From Acidimicrobiaceae bacterium (GTDB taxonomy: Bacteria > Actinomycetota > Acidimicrobiia > Acidimicrobiales > RAAP-2): DNA of 52,710 bases. The translations under genes were made by a program, and so were the position numbers. The DNA is taken from NCBI GenBank assembly GCA_003132165.1, contig PKWW01000069.1, forward strand, positions 1 to 52,710. Direction: 5' to 3'. A model generated the notes under the pieces. The model ran no database searches. It was not told the DNA's origin and saw only the letters and a list, made by a program, of their open reading frames with translations. Shown piece by piece: positions 35,599 to 43,583 of the stretch (position 1 is the first letter of the stretch; every line of letters begins with the position of its first letter).

Positions 35599-36533
35599 AA
35601 CGAGGCATTCTCCACGAACCGGTGCATGTGCTGAGCCAGGTCGTCCACGATCTCGAGGGCTTCGGGGACCACGCCGCCCATGCGCAAGAAGCCGTGCGGC
35701 ATCCCCTCGGCCTCCAAGAGCGTGACGGGCACCTGGAAGTGCTCGAGCAATCCGGCGTACGCCACACCCTCGTCACGCAAGGGATCGCACTCAGCGACCA
35801 GCACGATCGCCGGCGGCGCGCCACTCAGATCGTCGAACATGAGCGGCGAGACTCGGGGGTCGGTGTGATCGGACCAGTCGCCCAGGTACTGGGCGTAGTC
35901 ATAACGCAAATCGTCCAAGTCGAGCATGTACCCGACGCCGTAGGTGTGTGCCGAGTCGGTCACGACCTCGGGTCCGAGTGTCGGGTAGATCAAGACCTGG
36001 GCGGCGATTCCGAGCTCATCCTTGCGGGTGAGCACCGTCGCGACCGCCACGATCGACGCACCCGCAGAGTCGCCCATGGCGATCAACTCGGCTTCGGGGC
36101 CGGCGAAGTCAGCCCAGTGCCTCTTCACGTACTGGAGCGCGTCAACCACGTCATCAATCGCTGCGGGAAACGGGTGTTCGGGCGCCAGTCGGTAGTCAAC
36201 GGCGAGAAAGCGCATTCTCGTGTCGGCGCTCAGGCGGCGGCAGAGCGAATCGTGCGTGTCGAGGTCACCGGCGACAAACGACCCCCCGTGAAAGAACACC
36301 ACCAACGCCTTGTCTTCGTCTTCGAACGGCTGGTAGAAGCGCGTCGCCAAGACGCGGTCGCCGAGGTCGATGGCGCCGTCGACCACGGCGTACATCGGTT
36401 CGGGCACACCACGAACTGCTTCGGCGCGCTCCCGGTACGCGGCGCGGCGCTCAGCGGTACTGACTTGTGAGGCACGTGGTCCGGGATTCGCCTGGACGGC
36501 GCGCACGTACGGTTCCAGAGCGGGATGGACCAT
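35595..36533 (-). CDS. Alpha/beta hydrolase, hormone-sensitive lipase (family IV) esterase
   Basis: About 312 residues. The oxyanion motif VVFFHGGSFVAGDLDTH, the nucleophile loop IAMGDSAGASIVAV, and the C-terminal acid and His (ECDPLRDEG and MPHGFL) are those of the HSL family, which cleaves short-chain esters. The frame extends to 36551, but the ATG at 36533 is preceded by a perfect AAGGAGG seven bases upstream. It is the first gene of a two-gene unit with the sulfatase. Confidence 0.91.
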   Translation of the reverse strand: MVHPALEPYVRAVQANPGPRASQVSTAERRAAYRERAEAVRGVPEPMYAVVDGAIDLGDRVLATRFYQPFEDEDKALVVFFHGGSFVAGDLDTHDSLCRRLSADTRMRFLAVDYRLAPEHPFPAAIDDVVDALQYVKRHWADFAGPEAELIAMGDSAGASIVAVATVLTRKDELGIAAQVLIYPTLGPEVVTDSAHTYGVGYMLDLDDLRYDYAQYLGDWSDHTDPRVSPLMFDDLSGAPPAIVLVAECDPLRDEGVAYAGLLEHFQVPVTLLEAEGMPHGFLRMGGVVPEALEIVDDLAQHMHRFVENASL

Positions 36534-36563
36534 CAAAACCTCCTTGGCCAAAGACTAGGCAAT

Positions 36564-36575
36564 CGCATCGATGCG
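36564..36575. promoter_or_regulatory. 12-base perfect palindrome upstream of the esterase gene
   Basis: CGCATCGATGCG is a perfect palindrome 30 bases upstream of the esterase start. It could be an operator site for the esterase/sulfatase pair, but nothing else supports this, and chance or a short RNA hairpin is possible. Confidence 0.25.
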
Positions 36576-36673
36576 CGACGCCTCTCCGGTAAACATTCGG
36601 TGACGTCGGTATCGATTTCGAAACGGCTACCTTGAGTTCGTGCGCGATCCTTCTGTTGACGAGTGACATCTCG

Positions 36674-36689
36674 GACGGCTGATGCCGCC
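36674..36689 (-). repeat. Right-end subterminal hairpin of the IS element
   Basis: GACGGC TGAT GCCGCC (plus strand) folds into a stem of six base pairs with one wobble. It lies 10 bases beyond the tnpB stop. In this family the right end also gives the end of the TnpB guide RNA, so this hairpin may be part of the omega RNA. A GATGTCAC-like sequence nearby may be the right-end boundary. Confidence 0.6.
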
Positions 36690-36698
36690 CGCTTCTTC

Positions 36699-37919
36699 TC
36701 AGGCCGCTTGCGCGACCAGAAGGGCCAGTCCAGCCCCAAGGATGTTGCGAGCGGCGTTCATGTCAGCATGGGCCTCGTGCCCACATCGCTTGCATCGGAA
36801 CTCCGCTTGACTGACACGGTTACCAGCGTCGACGTGGCTGCATTCGTGGCACGTCAGACTGGTGTTCCGGGGGTCCACGCTCATCACCGTTCGCCCAGCT
36901 TCTTCCACTTTGGCTTCCAGGATCGAGCGGAACTGAGCCCAGCCCGCGTCGTTGATACTTCGATTGAGTCCGGTCTTGGCACTTGCCCCGTTGGGCAGGA
37001 ACTGACCGGGGTTCTCGGGGTCGGGCTTCGCCTTGGCCCGCCTGGTCATGTTCGCGACCTTAAGGTCTTCGACCACGAGCACGTCGTACTCTTTGACCAG
37101 CCGTCGGGCGACCTTGTAGTGGAAGTCACGGCGTTGATTGGCGACCTTGCGGTAACGGTTGGCGACGGTCTCTCGGGCTAACCGTCGGTTCTTCGAGCCA
37201 CGTTGCTTGCGGGCGAGAACCTGTTGGGCGTTGGTCAACCGCCCGGCACCGACTCTGGAGTAGCGCGGGTTGTCGACGAAGTCGCCGTCAGAGGTTGTGA
37301 GGAAGTTCGCCACACCGACGTCAATGCCGATGATCGCCCCCGTGTGCTCGAGTGGCTTCTGTGCCACGTCGTCGCACGACAGGATGAGATACCAGTGTCG
37401 CCCCACGCGCTTGGCTTGGATGGTCTTGACGCGGCCCTCGACCTGGCGGTGCTGGGTCACCTTCACGTGACCAATCCCCTGGAGATAAACACGACTGGCC
37501 TCGGGAATCCACTTCGCGCCGTCGCCGTCTTTGGGCCACAGCACCGAGTCAAAGCGGTGGGCGGGCTTGAAACGCGGATAGCCCGGAGTCTCGCCCGACT
37601 TGACTCGTCGAAAGAAGGACTCGAAGGCTTTATTGAGCTCACGCAGGGTCGCCTGCTGGGAGGAGAAGGACCACGTGGCCTGGTCGGGCACGAGTTCGCG
37701 GATCTCGCTCAGCTGCGCCGACTGGAGTCCGTAGTTGACGGGGGCCTTGGGGCGCTGGGTCGAGAAGTAATTGGGTGAACGCCGCACGGCGACTTCGTAG
37801 GCGTCACGTCGTTCCTGAAGGGCGGCGTTGTAGAGGGTGCGCTGCGCCTCGAGGCACTGCCCCAGGGCGACGTGCTGCCTGGCCGTCGGGCGCACGCGGA
37901 ACTTGTAGGCGCGCCTCAT
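36699..37919 (-). CDS. tnpB: RNA-guided endonuclease TnpB (IS200/IS605 OrfB)
   Basis: About 406 residues and apparently intact. The N-terminal MRRAYKFRVRPTARQHVALG is typical. The RuvC catalytic acids are all present: Asp in GIDVGVANFLT (near residue 210), Glu in VVEDLKVANM, and Asp in HADMNAARN. The zinc ribbon CHEC and CKRC lies between the last two. TnpB uses a guide RNA made from the right end to cut DNA next to a TAM. The frame opens earlier at 38012, but ATG 37919 follows the tnpA stop as ATGA. Its partner tnpA is broken. Confidence 0.9.
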   Translation of the reverse strand: MRRAYKFRVRPTARQHVALGQCLEAQRTLYNAALQERRDAYEVAVRRSPNYFSTQRPKAPVNYGLQSAQLSEIRELVPDQATWSFSSQQATLRELNKAFESFFRRVKSGETPGYPRFKPAHRFDSVLWPKDGDGAKWIPEASRVYLQGIGHVKVTQHRQVEGRVKTIQAKRVGRHWYLILSCDDVAQKPLEHTGAIIGIDVGVANFLTTSDGDFVDNPRYSRVGAGRLTNAQQVLARKQRGSKNRRLARETVANRYRKVANQRRDFHYKVARRLVKEYDVLVVEDLKVANMTRRAKAKPDPENPGQFLPNGASAKTGLNRSINDAGWAQFRSILEAKVEEAGRTVMSVDPRNTSLTCHECSHVDAGNRVSQAEFRCKRCGHEAHADMNAARNILGAGLALLVAQAA

Positions 37920-38304
37920 TTTGGATCGTCCCCTTGGTGTTCGATGTATCGCTTCACGGTGGCTTCGGAGACGTATGACGTGGACCAAGGAACCATATTG
38001 CGGCACAACCACGCGAACTCCTGGCGCGGCACCCGTGATGTTCGCCCTTCAACAATTTGGCGGTGGGGGGCGCCGAGTCGATAGAACGCGCGCGGACGAA
38101 CAGGTGAACGTAATCAGGCATGACCCCAGACGCAACACTTTCCCGACCGTTCTCGGCGGCGATTTGGACCATGAGTTCTTCCAGTCGCCACGCCACCGGC
38201 CCTCGCAGAATTCGTCGGCGGCACTTGGGGCACCACCCGACGCGCAACCCCAGCGACGTGACGCCAACGGGGGTCCTGCGCAGTCGGGTATCGCTCACGA
38301 CCAT
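37916..38304 (-). pseudogene. tnpA: Frameshifted IS200/IS605 transposase TnpA
   Basis: The first part reads as TnpA (GWCPKCRRRIL, then VMPDYVHLFVRA). After LLKG near 38045 the expected protein continues only one base off frame: TSRVPRQEFAWL, then MVPWSTSYVSEATVKRYIEHQ, where the tyrosine is the catalytic residue. Adding one base at about 38044 restores the whole family-like protein, so a single-base loss broke it. The metal motif normally HVH also reads YVH. Its TGA overlaps the tnpB ATG. Confidence 0.82.
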
Positions 38305-38409
38305 GCTGTGCTCCGACCAACGAAAACTTGTCCCGGGTCAATCATGCGAGTGGCTGGCAATGTCACGAGAGCCACGGTAAGGCGAGCCTGTCACATCAAC
38401 AGAGCGAGT

Positions 38410-38455
38410 CGCGGCCTTGCCGCGAGCTCCGATTCACCTGACGGCTAAAGCCGCC
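38410..38455 (-). repeat. Left-end hairpins of the IS element
   Basis: Two hairpins lie upstream of tnpA. CGCGGC CTT GCCGCG at 38410-38424 is a perfect six-base-pair stem, and GACGGC TAAA GCCGCC at 38440-38455 matches the right-end hairpin closely. The second is the likely left-end recognition hairpin of TnpA. Confidence 0.6.
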
Positions 38456-38460
38456 AGTCC

Positions 38461-38877
38461 CCTCAGAGTCCTTCGATGGACTTCGATCAGTCAGTGCAAC
38501 GCCCAGAGCGTCTAGACAATCGTCGACTGGATCTTCTAGGACCCGGGCGCCGTCACCCGCTACGTCCCGCTGGCAATCGTGGAAACCTGGCGGCTGAGTT
38601 ACGCGGCGCCATGTCGTTGCACCCAACACGTCCACCTTCGTAGGGCTCTTCTCGCATCTCGCTCGTTGGTCGGGTCGTCGACTCCAGTCGCAACACCCGC
38701 TACCCAGTGCAGTAAATCGGTCCGAAGCTGACGTATTCCGGCATCCAGCCTTGACGATCACCCATCGGACGTGGCCTTCGTAGCTGGAGATGACCTCGTA
38801 ACGACCCGCACGCACCGTGGTGAAGAATGTCTCGGTTGATGGCGTCTTCGTTGATACGTCGATTTCGCCACCAAAGC
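38461..38877. other. Region without a convincing gene, about 420 bases
   Basis: No open frame here has a recognisable protein or a good start. Short frames on both strands look like chance. The stretch lies between the left end of the IS element and the tRNA-Gly hairpin. It also holds an imperfect hairpin GTCC/GGAC near 38467-38480 that could belong to the IS end. I see no CRISPR repeats. Confidence 0.6.
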
Positions 38878-38915
38878 ACGAGGTCCCAGTTCGCGTCAGC
38901 GAACTGGGACCTCGT
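38878..38915 (-). terminator. Strong 17-bp hairpin just downstream of tRNA-Gly
   Basis: A perfect inverted repeat (38878-38894 with 38899-38915) and a four-base loop make a 17-base-pair stem. It begins six bases after the 3' end of the tRNA. It is the likely terminator or processing signal of the tRNA transcript, but the run of T residues after it is weak (GCTTTGG on the minus strand; TTTCTGG on the plus). Confidence 0.55.
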
Positions 38916-38921
38916 TTCTGG

Positions 38922-38994
38922 AGCGGACGACCGGGCTCGAACCGGCGACCTCGACCTTGGCAAGGTCGCGCTCTACCAACTGAGCTACGTCCGC
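38922..38994 (-). tRNA. tRNA-Gly (GCC)
   Basis: Minus strand, 73 bases. The 5' acceptor strand is GCGGACG and it pairs with CGTCCGC at the 3' side. The D-loop region is TAGCTCAGTTGGTAGAGC, the anticodon loop TTGCCAA gives anticodon GCC (glycine), and the T-arm is GGTTCGAGCC. CCA is not encoded. Confidence 0.95.
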
Positions 38995-39055
38995 GTGGAA
39001 ACCCATATTAGCCGATGTTCCCGACGGAGCCAACCTTGTTGGATCGGAAGTTCTC

Positions 39056-39490
39056 TCAGCGCCCGGTACTTCCGAAGCCGCCGTCGCCTCTTGACGCCCC
39101 GGGCAATTCTGCGACAACCGTGAAGAACGCCAACGGCACGGACAACACGACCAGTTGGGCTATGCGGTCACCCTTGTGGACAACGTACTCGTTGACGGGG
39201 TCGAGATTGACGAGCGCGACCTTCACTTCCCCCCGATAGCCGGCATCAATGAGTCCGGGCGCGTTTATGCACGTCACGCCGTGTTTCGCGGCGAGACCGC
39301 TGCGCGGAAGGACGAACCCGCCGTAACCCTCGGGGATGGCGATACTCAGTCCCGTCGGCACCATCGCCCGACCCCCGCCCGCACCGAGCGTGCACGTCTC
39401 GACCGCTACCAGATCACATCCGGCATCGCCCTCATTGGCGTAGACGGGCAGCACCGCGTCGGGGTGGAGAACCTGGGCCAGAATTTCCAT
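39056..39490 (-). CDS. dut: dUTP diphosphatase (dUTPase)
   Basis: About 144 residues. The five dUTPase motifs can be followed: GDAGCDLVA, LPRSGLAAKHGV, NAPGLIDAGYRGEVKV, GDRIAQLVV and the C-terminal RGDGGFGSTGR that closes over the active site. It converts dUTP to dUMP and keeps uracil out of DNA. The frame extends to 39619 but ATG 39490 fits the family start. It diverges from the oligoribonuclease gene across 59 bases. Confidence 0.95.
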   Translation of the reverse strand: MEILAQVLHPDAVLPVYANEGDAGCDLVAVETCTLGAGGGRAMVPTGLSIAIPEGYGGFVLPRSGLAAKHGVTCINAPGLIDAGYRGEVKVALVNLDPVNEYVVHKGDRIAQLVVLSVPLAFFTVVAELPGASRGDGGFGSTGR

Positions 39491-39549
39491 ACGGCGAAGA
39501 TTACCCTCCGTCTCGCCGACACCCCTCCCACATTCGATAGTGTCGATTT

Positions 39550-40098
39550 GTGCTCGCTTGGATTGATTTAGAAATGACGGGGCTGGAACCCAGTCGCCAT
39601 GTGATCGTCGAAATCGCAACGATCCTCACCGATGATCAACTCAACATCATCGCCGAGGGCCCCGATCTCGTGATTCACGCGAGTCCCGAACAGCTCGCCG
39701 AGATGGGTGAGTTCGTTACCGAGATGCACACGAAATCGGGTCTCTTGAAGGCGATCACAATCTCCACCACCACCGTCGAGGAAGCGCAGGCGGCCACCCT
39801 TTCGTTCCTGAAGGAACACATCATTGAAGAGGGCAGCGTGCCGTTGTGCGGTAATTCCATCGGGACCGATCGTCGCTTCCTCCAGGAGTACATGCCGGAG
39901 CTCGAAGCCTTCTTCCACTACCGTAACGTGGACGTCTCGACGCTGAAAGAACTGGCCCGCCGGTGGAACCCCGAGGTGCTCGCAGCACTTCCGGAGAAGG
40001 CCACCACGCACCGGGCCCTCGACGACATCCGCGAGTCCATCGCCGAACTGGTCCACTACCGCCAGACGCTATTTCCTCCATCGCCCGACACGAAGTAA
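39550..40098 (+). CDS. orn: Oligoribonuclease
   Basis: A 182-residue DEDDh exonuclease that degrades short RNA oligomers to mononucleotides. The motifs are [11 protein letters not shown] (Asp and Glu), [13 protein letters not shown] and [11 protein letters not shown] (His and Asp). The GTG at 39550 is the only start near the conserved beginning and fits the family, which starts [11 protein letters not shown]. The usual C-terminal end is present. The gene precedes the acyl-CoA synthetase gene by 11 bases, so the two may be cotranscribed. Confidence 0.95.
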   Translation: MLAWIDLEMTGLEPSRHVIVEIATILTDDQLNIIAEGPDLVIHASPEQLAEMGEFVTEMHTKSGLLKAITISTTTVEEAQAATLSFLKEHIIEEGSVPLCGNSIGTDRRFLQEYMPELEAFFHYRNVDVSTLKELARRWNPEVLAALPEKATTHRALDDIRESIAELVHYRQTLFPPSPDTK

Positions 40099-40109
40099 CG
40101 TCGAATCTC

Positions 40110-41879
40110 ATGAGTGAAACACCCCTCTCCCTCGCCGAGGCGACCGCGCAAATGACCGCGCCGGGCCAAATGTTCGAAATGGATCACGCCACCATCAACG
40201 GTGTCGAGATGAGAATATGGAAGCACGCGCCGGCCAACTTGCGCCAAATCCTCGATACTTCGCTCAATCATTCGAATCGCGACTTCCTGGTCTACGAGGA
40301 AGAGCGGTTCACCTTCGAGGAGCACTACCGCATCGCGGCCACGCTCGCGCACCGGCTCCAGGCAGCTGGTGTACAGAAGGGCGACCGCATCGCAATCGCG
40401 ATGCGCAACCTCCCCCAATGGGTCTTCGCCTTCTGGGGGGCCATGGTGCTCGGTGGGGTCGTCGTCCCGCTCAACGCCTGGTGGACGAGTGAGGAACTCG
40501 CGTACGGCCTCACCGACTCGGGATCGTCGGTACTCTTCGTCGACGAGGAGCGGCTCGAGCGGCTGCGAAAACAACTCGACCATCTCCCCGACCTCAAGAC
40601 GATTGTCGTCATAAGTGACGACCCGCATCGCCCGGCGCACATCGACGCGACCCATGAGCGCATCGAGTTGATTGGCTTTGACGAGTACCTCGGGCGCGTT
40701 GACGCCGCGGCGACGCTGCCCGACGTCGTAATCGAAGCCGACGATGACGCGACGATGTTCTACACCTCAGGCACGACGGGCAAGCCCAAGGGCGCCGTCG
40801 GCAGTCACCGCAACGCGATCTCGAATCTGATGAATCTCTTCTTCATTGGCCAGCGGGCGACCCTGCGATTCGGCACGGGGAACCACGACGCCGACGGCAA
40901 GAGCATCCAGAACGCCGGGCTACTCAACGTGCCGCTCTTTCACGCGACGGGATGTCTCGCGGTCATGGTCGTCAACACGGCTTCGGGCGGGAAGATGGTC
41001 ATGATGCACCACTTTGACGCCGGCAACGCACTCGCGCTGATCGAGAAGGAGCGTCTGACCATGATTGGTGGAGTACCCACCATCGCAATGCAGATCCTCG
41101 ATCATCCCGACTTCAAGAAGTTCGATACCTCGAGCGTGCGAACGGTGTCCTACGGCGGCGCGCCGGCTCCCCCGGAGCTCGTCAAGCGCATCCAGGCCGC
41201 GTTCCCGGTCGGCCAGCCGGGCAACGGCTACGGACTCACCGAAACCTCCGCCGCCGTGTGTCTCAACAGCGGGCCCGACTACGTCGAGCGCCCCGACAGC
41301 GTCGGTCCGGCGGTGCCGGTTTGCGACGTCGCCATCGTGCCCGAGGAGTTCGAGGGTGAAGAGCCCACCCCCGACCTACCCCGAGGCCCAAGTGTCGTGG
41401 GCGAAGTCTGGATCAAAGGCCCGAACGTCGTACGCGGATACTGGCATAAGCCCGAAGCAACCGCGAAGTCGTTCTCCAAGGGATGGCTGCACACCGGCGA
41501 CATTGGCCGCATTGATGACGACGGCTTCATCTATATCGTCGACCGCGCCAAGGACATGATCATCCGCGGTGGTGAAAACGTTTACTCCGTGATCGTCGAG
41601 GCGGCTATCTTCGAGCACCCCGACGTCGCCGACTGTGCCGTCATTGGTGTGCCCCACCCCACGCTGGGCGAGGAGGTCGCCGCCGTGATCGTGTTGCGCC
41701 CGGGGCGAATCGTCGAAGCCGAGGAAATCTCACGCCACGTCGCACAGCGCCTCGCGAAGTTCGAGGTCCCGACCAGGGTGTTCTTCCGTACGCTCGCACT
41801 CCCACGCAACCCGCAGGGAAAAGTCCTCAAGCGAGAACTTCGTGACACCCTGCTCGAACAGATCGAAGGCCGCGCCTAA
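40110..41879 (+). CDS. AMP-binding acyl-CoA synthetase/ligase
   Basis: About 589 residues of the ANL superfamily. ATP-binding motif [15 protein letters not shown] lies near residue 215, [16 protein letters not shown] follows, then [33 protein letters not shown] and the C-terminal [10 protein letters not shown] with the catalytic lysine. It activates a carboxylic acid (likely a fatty or aromatic acid) to its CoA ester; the substrate is not readable. The frame extends upstream but ATG 40110 is the first likely start. Its TAA stop overlaps the aldo/keto reductase stop by four bases. Confidence 0.92.
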   Translation: MSETPLSLAEATAQMTAPGQMFEMDHATINGVEMRIWKHAPANLRQILDTSLNHSNRDFLVYEEERFTFEEHYRIAATLAHRLQAAGVQKGDRIAIAMRNLPQWVFAFWGAMVLGGVVVPLNAWWTSEELAYGLTDSGSSVLFVDEERLERLRKQLDHLPDLKTIVVISDDPHRPAHIDATHERIELIGFDEYLGRVDAAATLPDVVIEADDDATMFYTSGTTGKPKGAVGSHRNAISNLMNLFFIGQRATLRFGTGNHDADGKSIQNAGLLNVPLFHATGCLAVMVVNTASGGKMVMMHHFDAGNALALIEKERLTMIGGVPTIAMQILDHPDFKKFDTSSVRTVSYGGAPAPPELVKRIQAAFPVGQPGNGYGLTETSAAVCLNSGPDYVERPDSVGPAVPVCDVAIVPEEFEGEEPTPDLPRGPSVVGEVWIKGPNVVRGYWHKPEATAKSFSKGWLHTGDIGRIDDDGFIYIVDRAKDMIIRGGENVYSVIVEAAIFEHPDVADCAVIGVPHPTLGEEVAAVIVLRPGRIVEAEEISRHVAQRLAKFEVPTRVFFRTLALPRNPQGKVLKRELRDTLLEQIEGRA

Positions 41880-42718
41880 CCCTGAAGGTGGTTAAGTGCA
41901 TCGAAAGTCGCGTCGTCGAGCGCGACATCAGCCGACTTCAAGTTCTCTTCGAGGTGCGCCACGCTCGACGTACCCGGAATCGGCAGCATCACGGGCGATC
42001 GTCGGAGCAACCACGCGAGTGAGAGTTGGGCCACTGTGATTGTTCGGTCCTTCGCGAGAGTGTCGAGTGGTCCGCCGCTTCGCGCGAGGTTCCCGGATGC
42101 GACGGGGAACCAGGGAATGAAGCCAATGTCCGCAGCGTCGCAGTAGTCGAGCACGTCCTCGCTCGCTCGGTCGGTCAGGTTGTAGCGGTTCTGCACGGTC
42201 GAGACCGGCACGATCTCGCGAGCAGCCTTGATCTGATCCACGCTGACGTTGGAGAGGCCGACGGCCTTCACCTTGCCTTCGTCGAGCAGCGAGCGAAGGA
42301 GCCCGAACTGCTCATCGGCGTCGACCGTCGCGTCGACGTGGTGCAATTGAAACAAGTCGATCGACTCCTGGCCGAGCCGGCGAAGTGACATCTCGCACTC
42401 CTGGCGCAGGTAGTCGGGTCGACCGCAGGGAATCCACACGTTGGGACCGGTGCGAAGCAGACCCGCCTTGGTAGCGATCTTGACCTCGCCGTAAGGGTGA
42501 AGGGCTTCGGCGATCAACTCTTCGGAAACGTAGGGTCCATAGGAGTCGGCGGTGTCGATGAAATCGACACCGAGTTCGACCGCTCGGCGCAGCACGCGAA
42601 GCGCACCGTCGCGGTCCTTCGGATAGCCCCACACGCCCTCGCCGGTGATGCGCATGGCGCCGTAGCCGAGACGCTGAATCGTCTGGTCCGCGAAACTGAA
42701 GGCGGTGGGATTAGTCAT
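41876..42718 (-). CDS. Aldo/keto reductase
   Basis: A 280-residue NADPH-dependent oxidoreductase. The catalytic tetrad is visible: Asp in FIDTADSYG, Tyr in the same motif, Lys in [10 protein letters not shown] and His in LFQLHHVD. The C-terminal [13 protein letters not shown] binds NADPH. It reduces aldehydes or ketones; the substrate is unknown. ATG 42718 follows GAGGAG seven bases upstream. It sits downstream of the peroxiredoxin gene behind a strong terminator. Confidence 0.92.
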   Translation of the reverse strand: MTNPTAFSFADQTIQRLGYGAMRITGEGVWGYPKDRDGALRVLRRAVELGVDFIDTADSYGPYVSEELIAEALHPYGEVKIATKAGLLRTGPNVWIPCGRPDYLRQECEMSLRRLGQESIDLFQLHHVDATVDADEQFGLLRSLLDEGKVKAVGLSNVSVDQIKAAREIVPVSTVQNRYNLTDRASEDVLDYCDAADIGFIPWFPVASGNLARSGGPLDTLAKDRTITVAQLSLAWLLRRSPVMLPIPGTSSVAHLEENLKSADVALDDATFDALNHLQG

Positions 42719-42756
42719 GATTTCTCCTCGTTCATCGCCACCTTATGGTCGAAAAT

Positions 42757-42792
42757 GCACGAGACGACCACCCGAAGGTGGTCGTCTCGTGC
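42757..42792 (-). terminator. Intrinsic terminator of the peroxiredoxin gene
   Basis: A perfect inverted repeat of 16 bases per arm (42757-42772 and 42777-42792) encloses the loop CGAA, which reads UUCG on the minus-strand RNA, a stable tetraloop. It is followed on the minus strand by ATTTTC. It separates the peroxiredoxin gene from the aldo/keto reductase gene. Confidence 0.8.
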
Positions 42793-42805
42793 AAAAGGAC
42801 GTGAA

Positions 42806-43441
42806 CTACTTGTTGGGCTGCGGCGTGATGCGCAGGTAGTCCTTCAGCTTCTTGAAGCCCTTGGGGAACTTCGTCTTCGCCTCTTCGTCGGTGACCGAGT
42901 TCGCGATGATGACGTCGTCGCCGTCCGTCCAGTTCACCGGTGTCGCCACCTGGTAGTTCGCGGTGAGCTGCAATGAGTCGAGCACGCGCACGATCTCGTC
43001 AATGTTGCGTCCAGTCGACGCCGGGTAGGTCAGGGTCAGTTTGACCTTCTTGTCCGGGCCGATGATGAAGACGCTTCGCACGGTCAACGTGTCGTTCGCG
43101 TTGGGGTGGATCATGTCGTAGAGACCAGCGACCTTTCGCTCCTCGTCACCGATAATCGGGAAGTTGAGCGCCGTGCCCTGGGTCTCGGCGATGTCGTCCT
43201 TCCACTTGTTGTGCGAGGCAACGTCGTCCACCGAGACGCCGATGATCTTGGTGTTGCGCTTGTCGAAGTCGGCTTTGCGAGCCGCGAAGCCACCAAGCTC
43301 AGTGGTGCACACGGGTGTGAAGTCCTTCGGGTGCGAGAAGAGTATCCCCCAGCCGTCGCCAAGCCATTCGTGAAAATTGATTGTTCCTTCGGTGGTCTCG
43401 GCGGTAAAGTCCGGGGCCACGTCACCAAGGCGAATTGCCAT
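42806..43441 (-). CDS. Peroxiredoxin (1-Cys, Prx6 type)
   Basis: About 211 residues with a single cysteine, in the Prx6-type motif HPKDFTPVCTTELGGFA near residue 45. It reduces peroxides using thiols or other donors. The C-terminal arm is long (NWTDGDDVIIANSVTDEEAK and FPKGFKKLKDYLRI), which is typical of 1-Cys Prx6. The start ATG 43441 follows AAGGAG; the frame extends to 43492 without support. A possible regulatory inverted repeat lies upstream. Confidence 0.93.
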   Translation of the reverse strand: MAIRLGDVAPDFTAETTEGTINFHEWLGDGWGILFSHPKDFTPVCTTELGGFAARKADFDKRNTKIIGVSVDDVASHNKWKDDIAETQGTALNFPIIGDEERKVAGLYDMIHPNANDTLTVRSVFIIGPDKKVKLTLTYPASTGRNIDEIVRVLDSLQLTANYQVATPVNWTDGDDVIIANSVTDEEAKTKFPKGFKKLKDYLRITPQPNK

Positions 43442-43519
43442 GTCTTTGCTCCTTGAGTGCAAGTTGTCAGTCCCTTGACTGAACTCCCACACATTAGCCG
43501 CGGCTCCCTTAATTGTTGC

Positions 43520-43536
43520 AAATCCCGATGGGATTT
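43520..43536. promoter_or_regulatory. 7-3-7 inverted repeat between peroxiredoxin and HAD genes
   Basis: AAATCCC, GAT, then GGGATTT form a perfect 17-base inverted repeat in the 142-base divergent gap. A second small hairpin (TCAGTC/GACTGA) lies in the leader of the peroxiredoxin gene at 43467-43482. The repeat is a candidate operator for redox control, without direct support. Confidence 0.35.
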
Positions 43537-43583
43537 ATGGGTAATTGACCATCGACCACTCAAAAGCCTGTGAAACTAGAACA

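Larger units (their letters stand above)
36660..38460 (-). mobile_element. Decayed IS200/IS605-family element (tnpA pseudogene and tnpB)
   Basis: The unit runs on the minus strand: left-end hairpin (38440-38455), tnpA, tnpB joined by an ATGA overlap, right-end hairpin (36674-36689). Both end hairpins share a six-base-pair stem of GACGGC type with a four-base loop, as expected for IS605-type ends. The outer limits are approximate because the cleavage sites cannot be read by eye. Transposase function is lost because tnpA is damaged. Confidence 0.75.

Noticed and set aside
38396..38815. 139-residue open frame between the IS element and tRNA-Gly
   Set aside because: It crosses the left-end hairpins of the IS element, has no ribosome binding site and no recognisable motif.
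36660..38994. CRISPR array or tRNA-linked integrative element
   Set aside because: No regularly spaced repeats are present, no integrase gene lies near the tRNA, and no direct repeat of the tRNA 3' end was seen.
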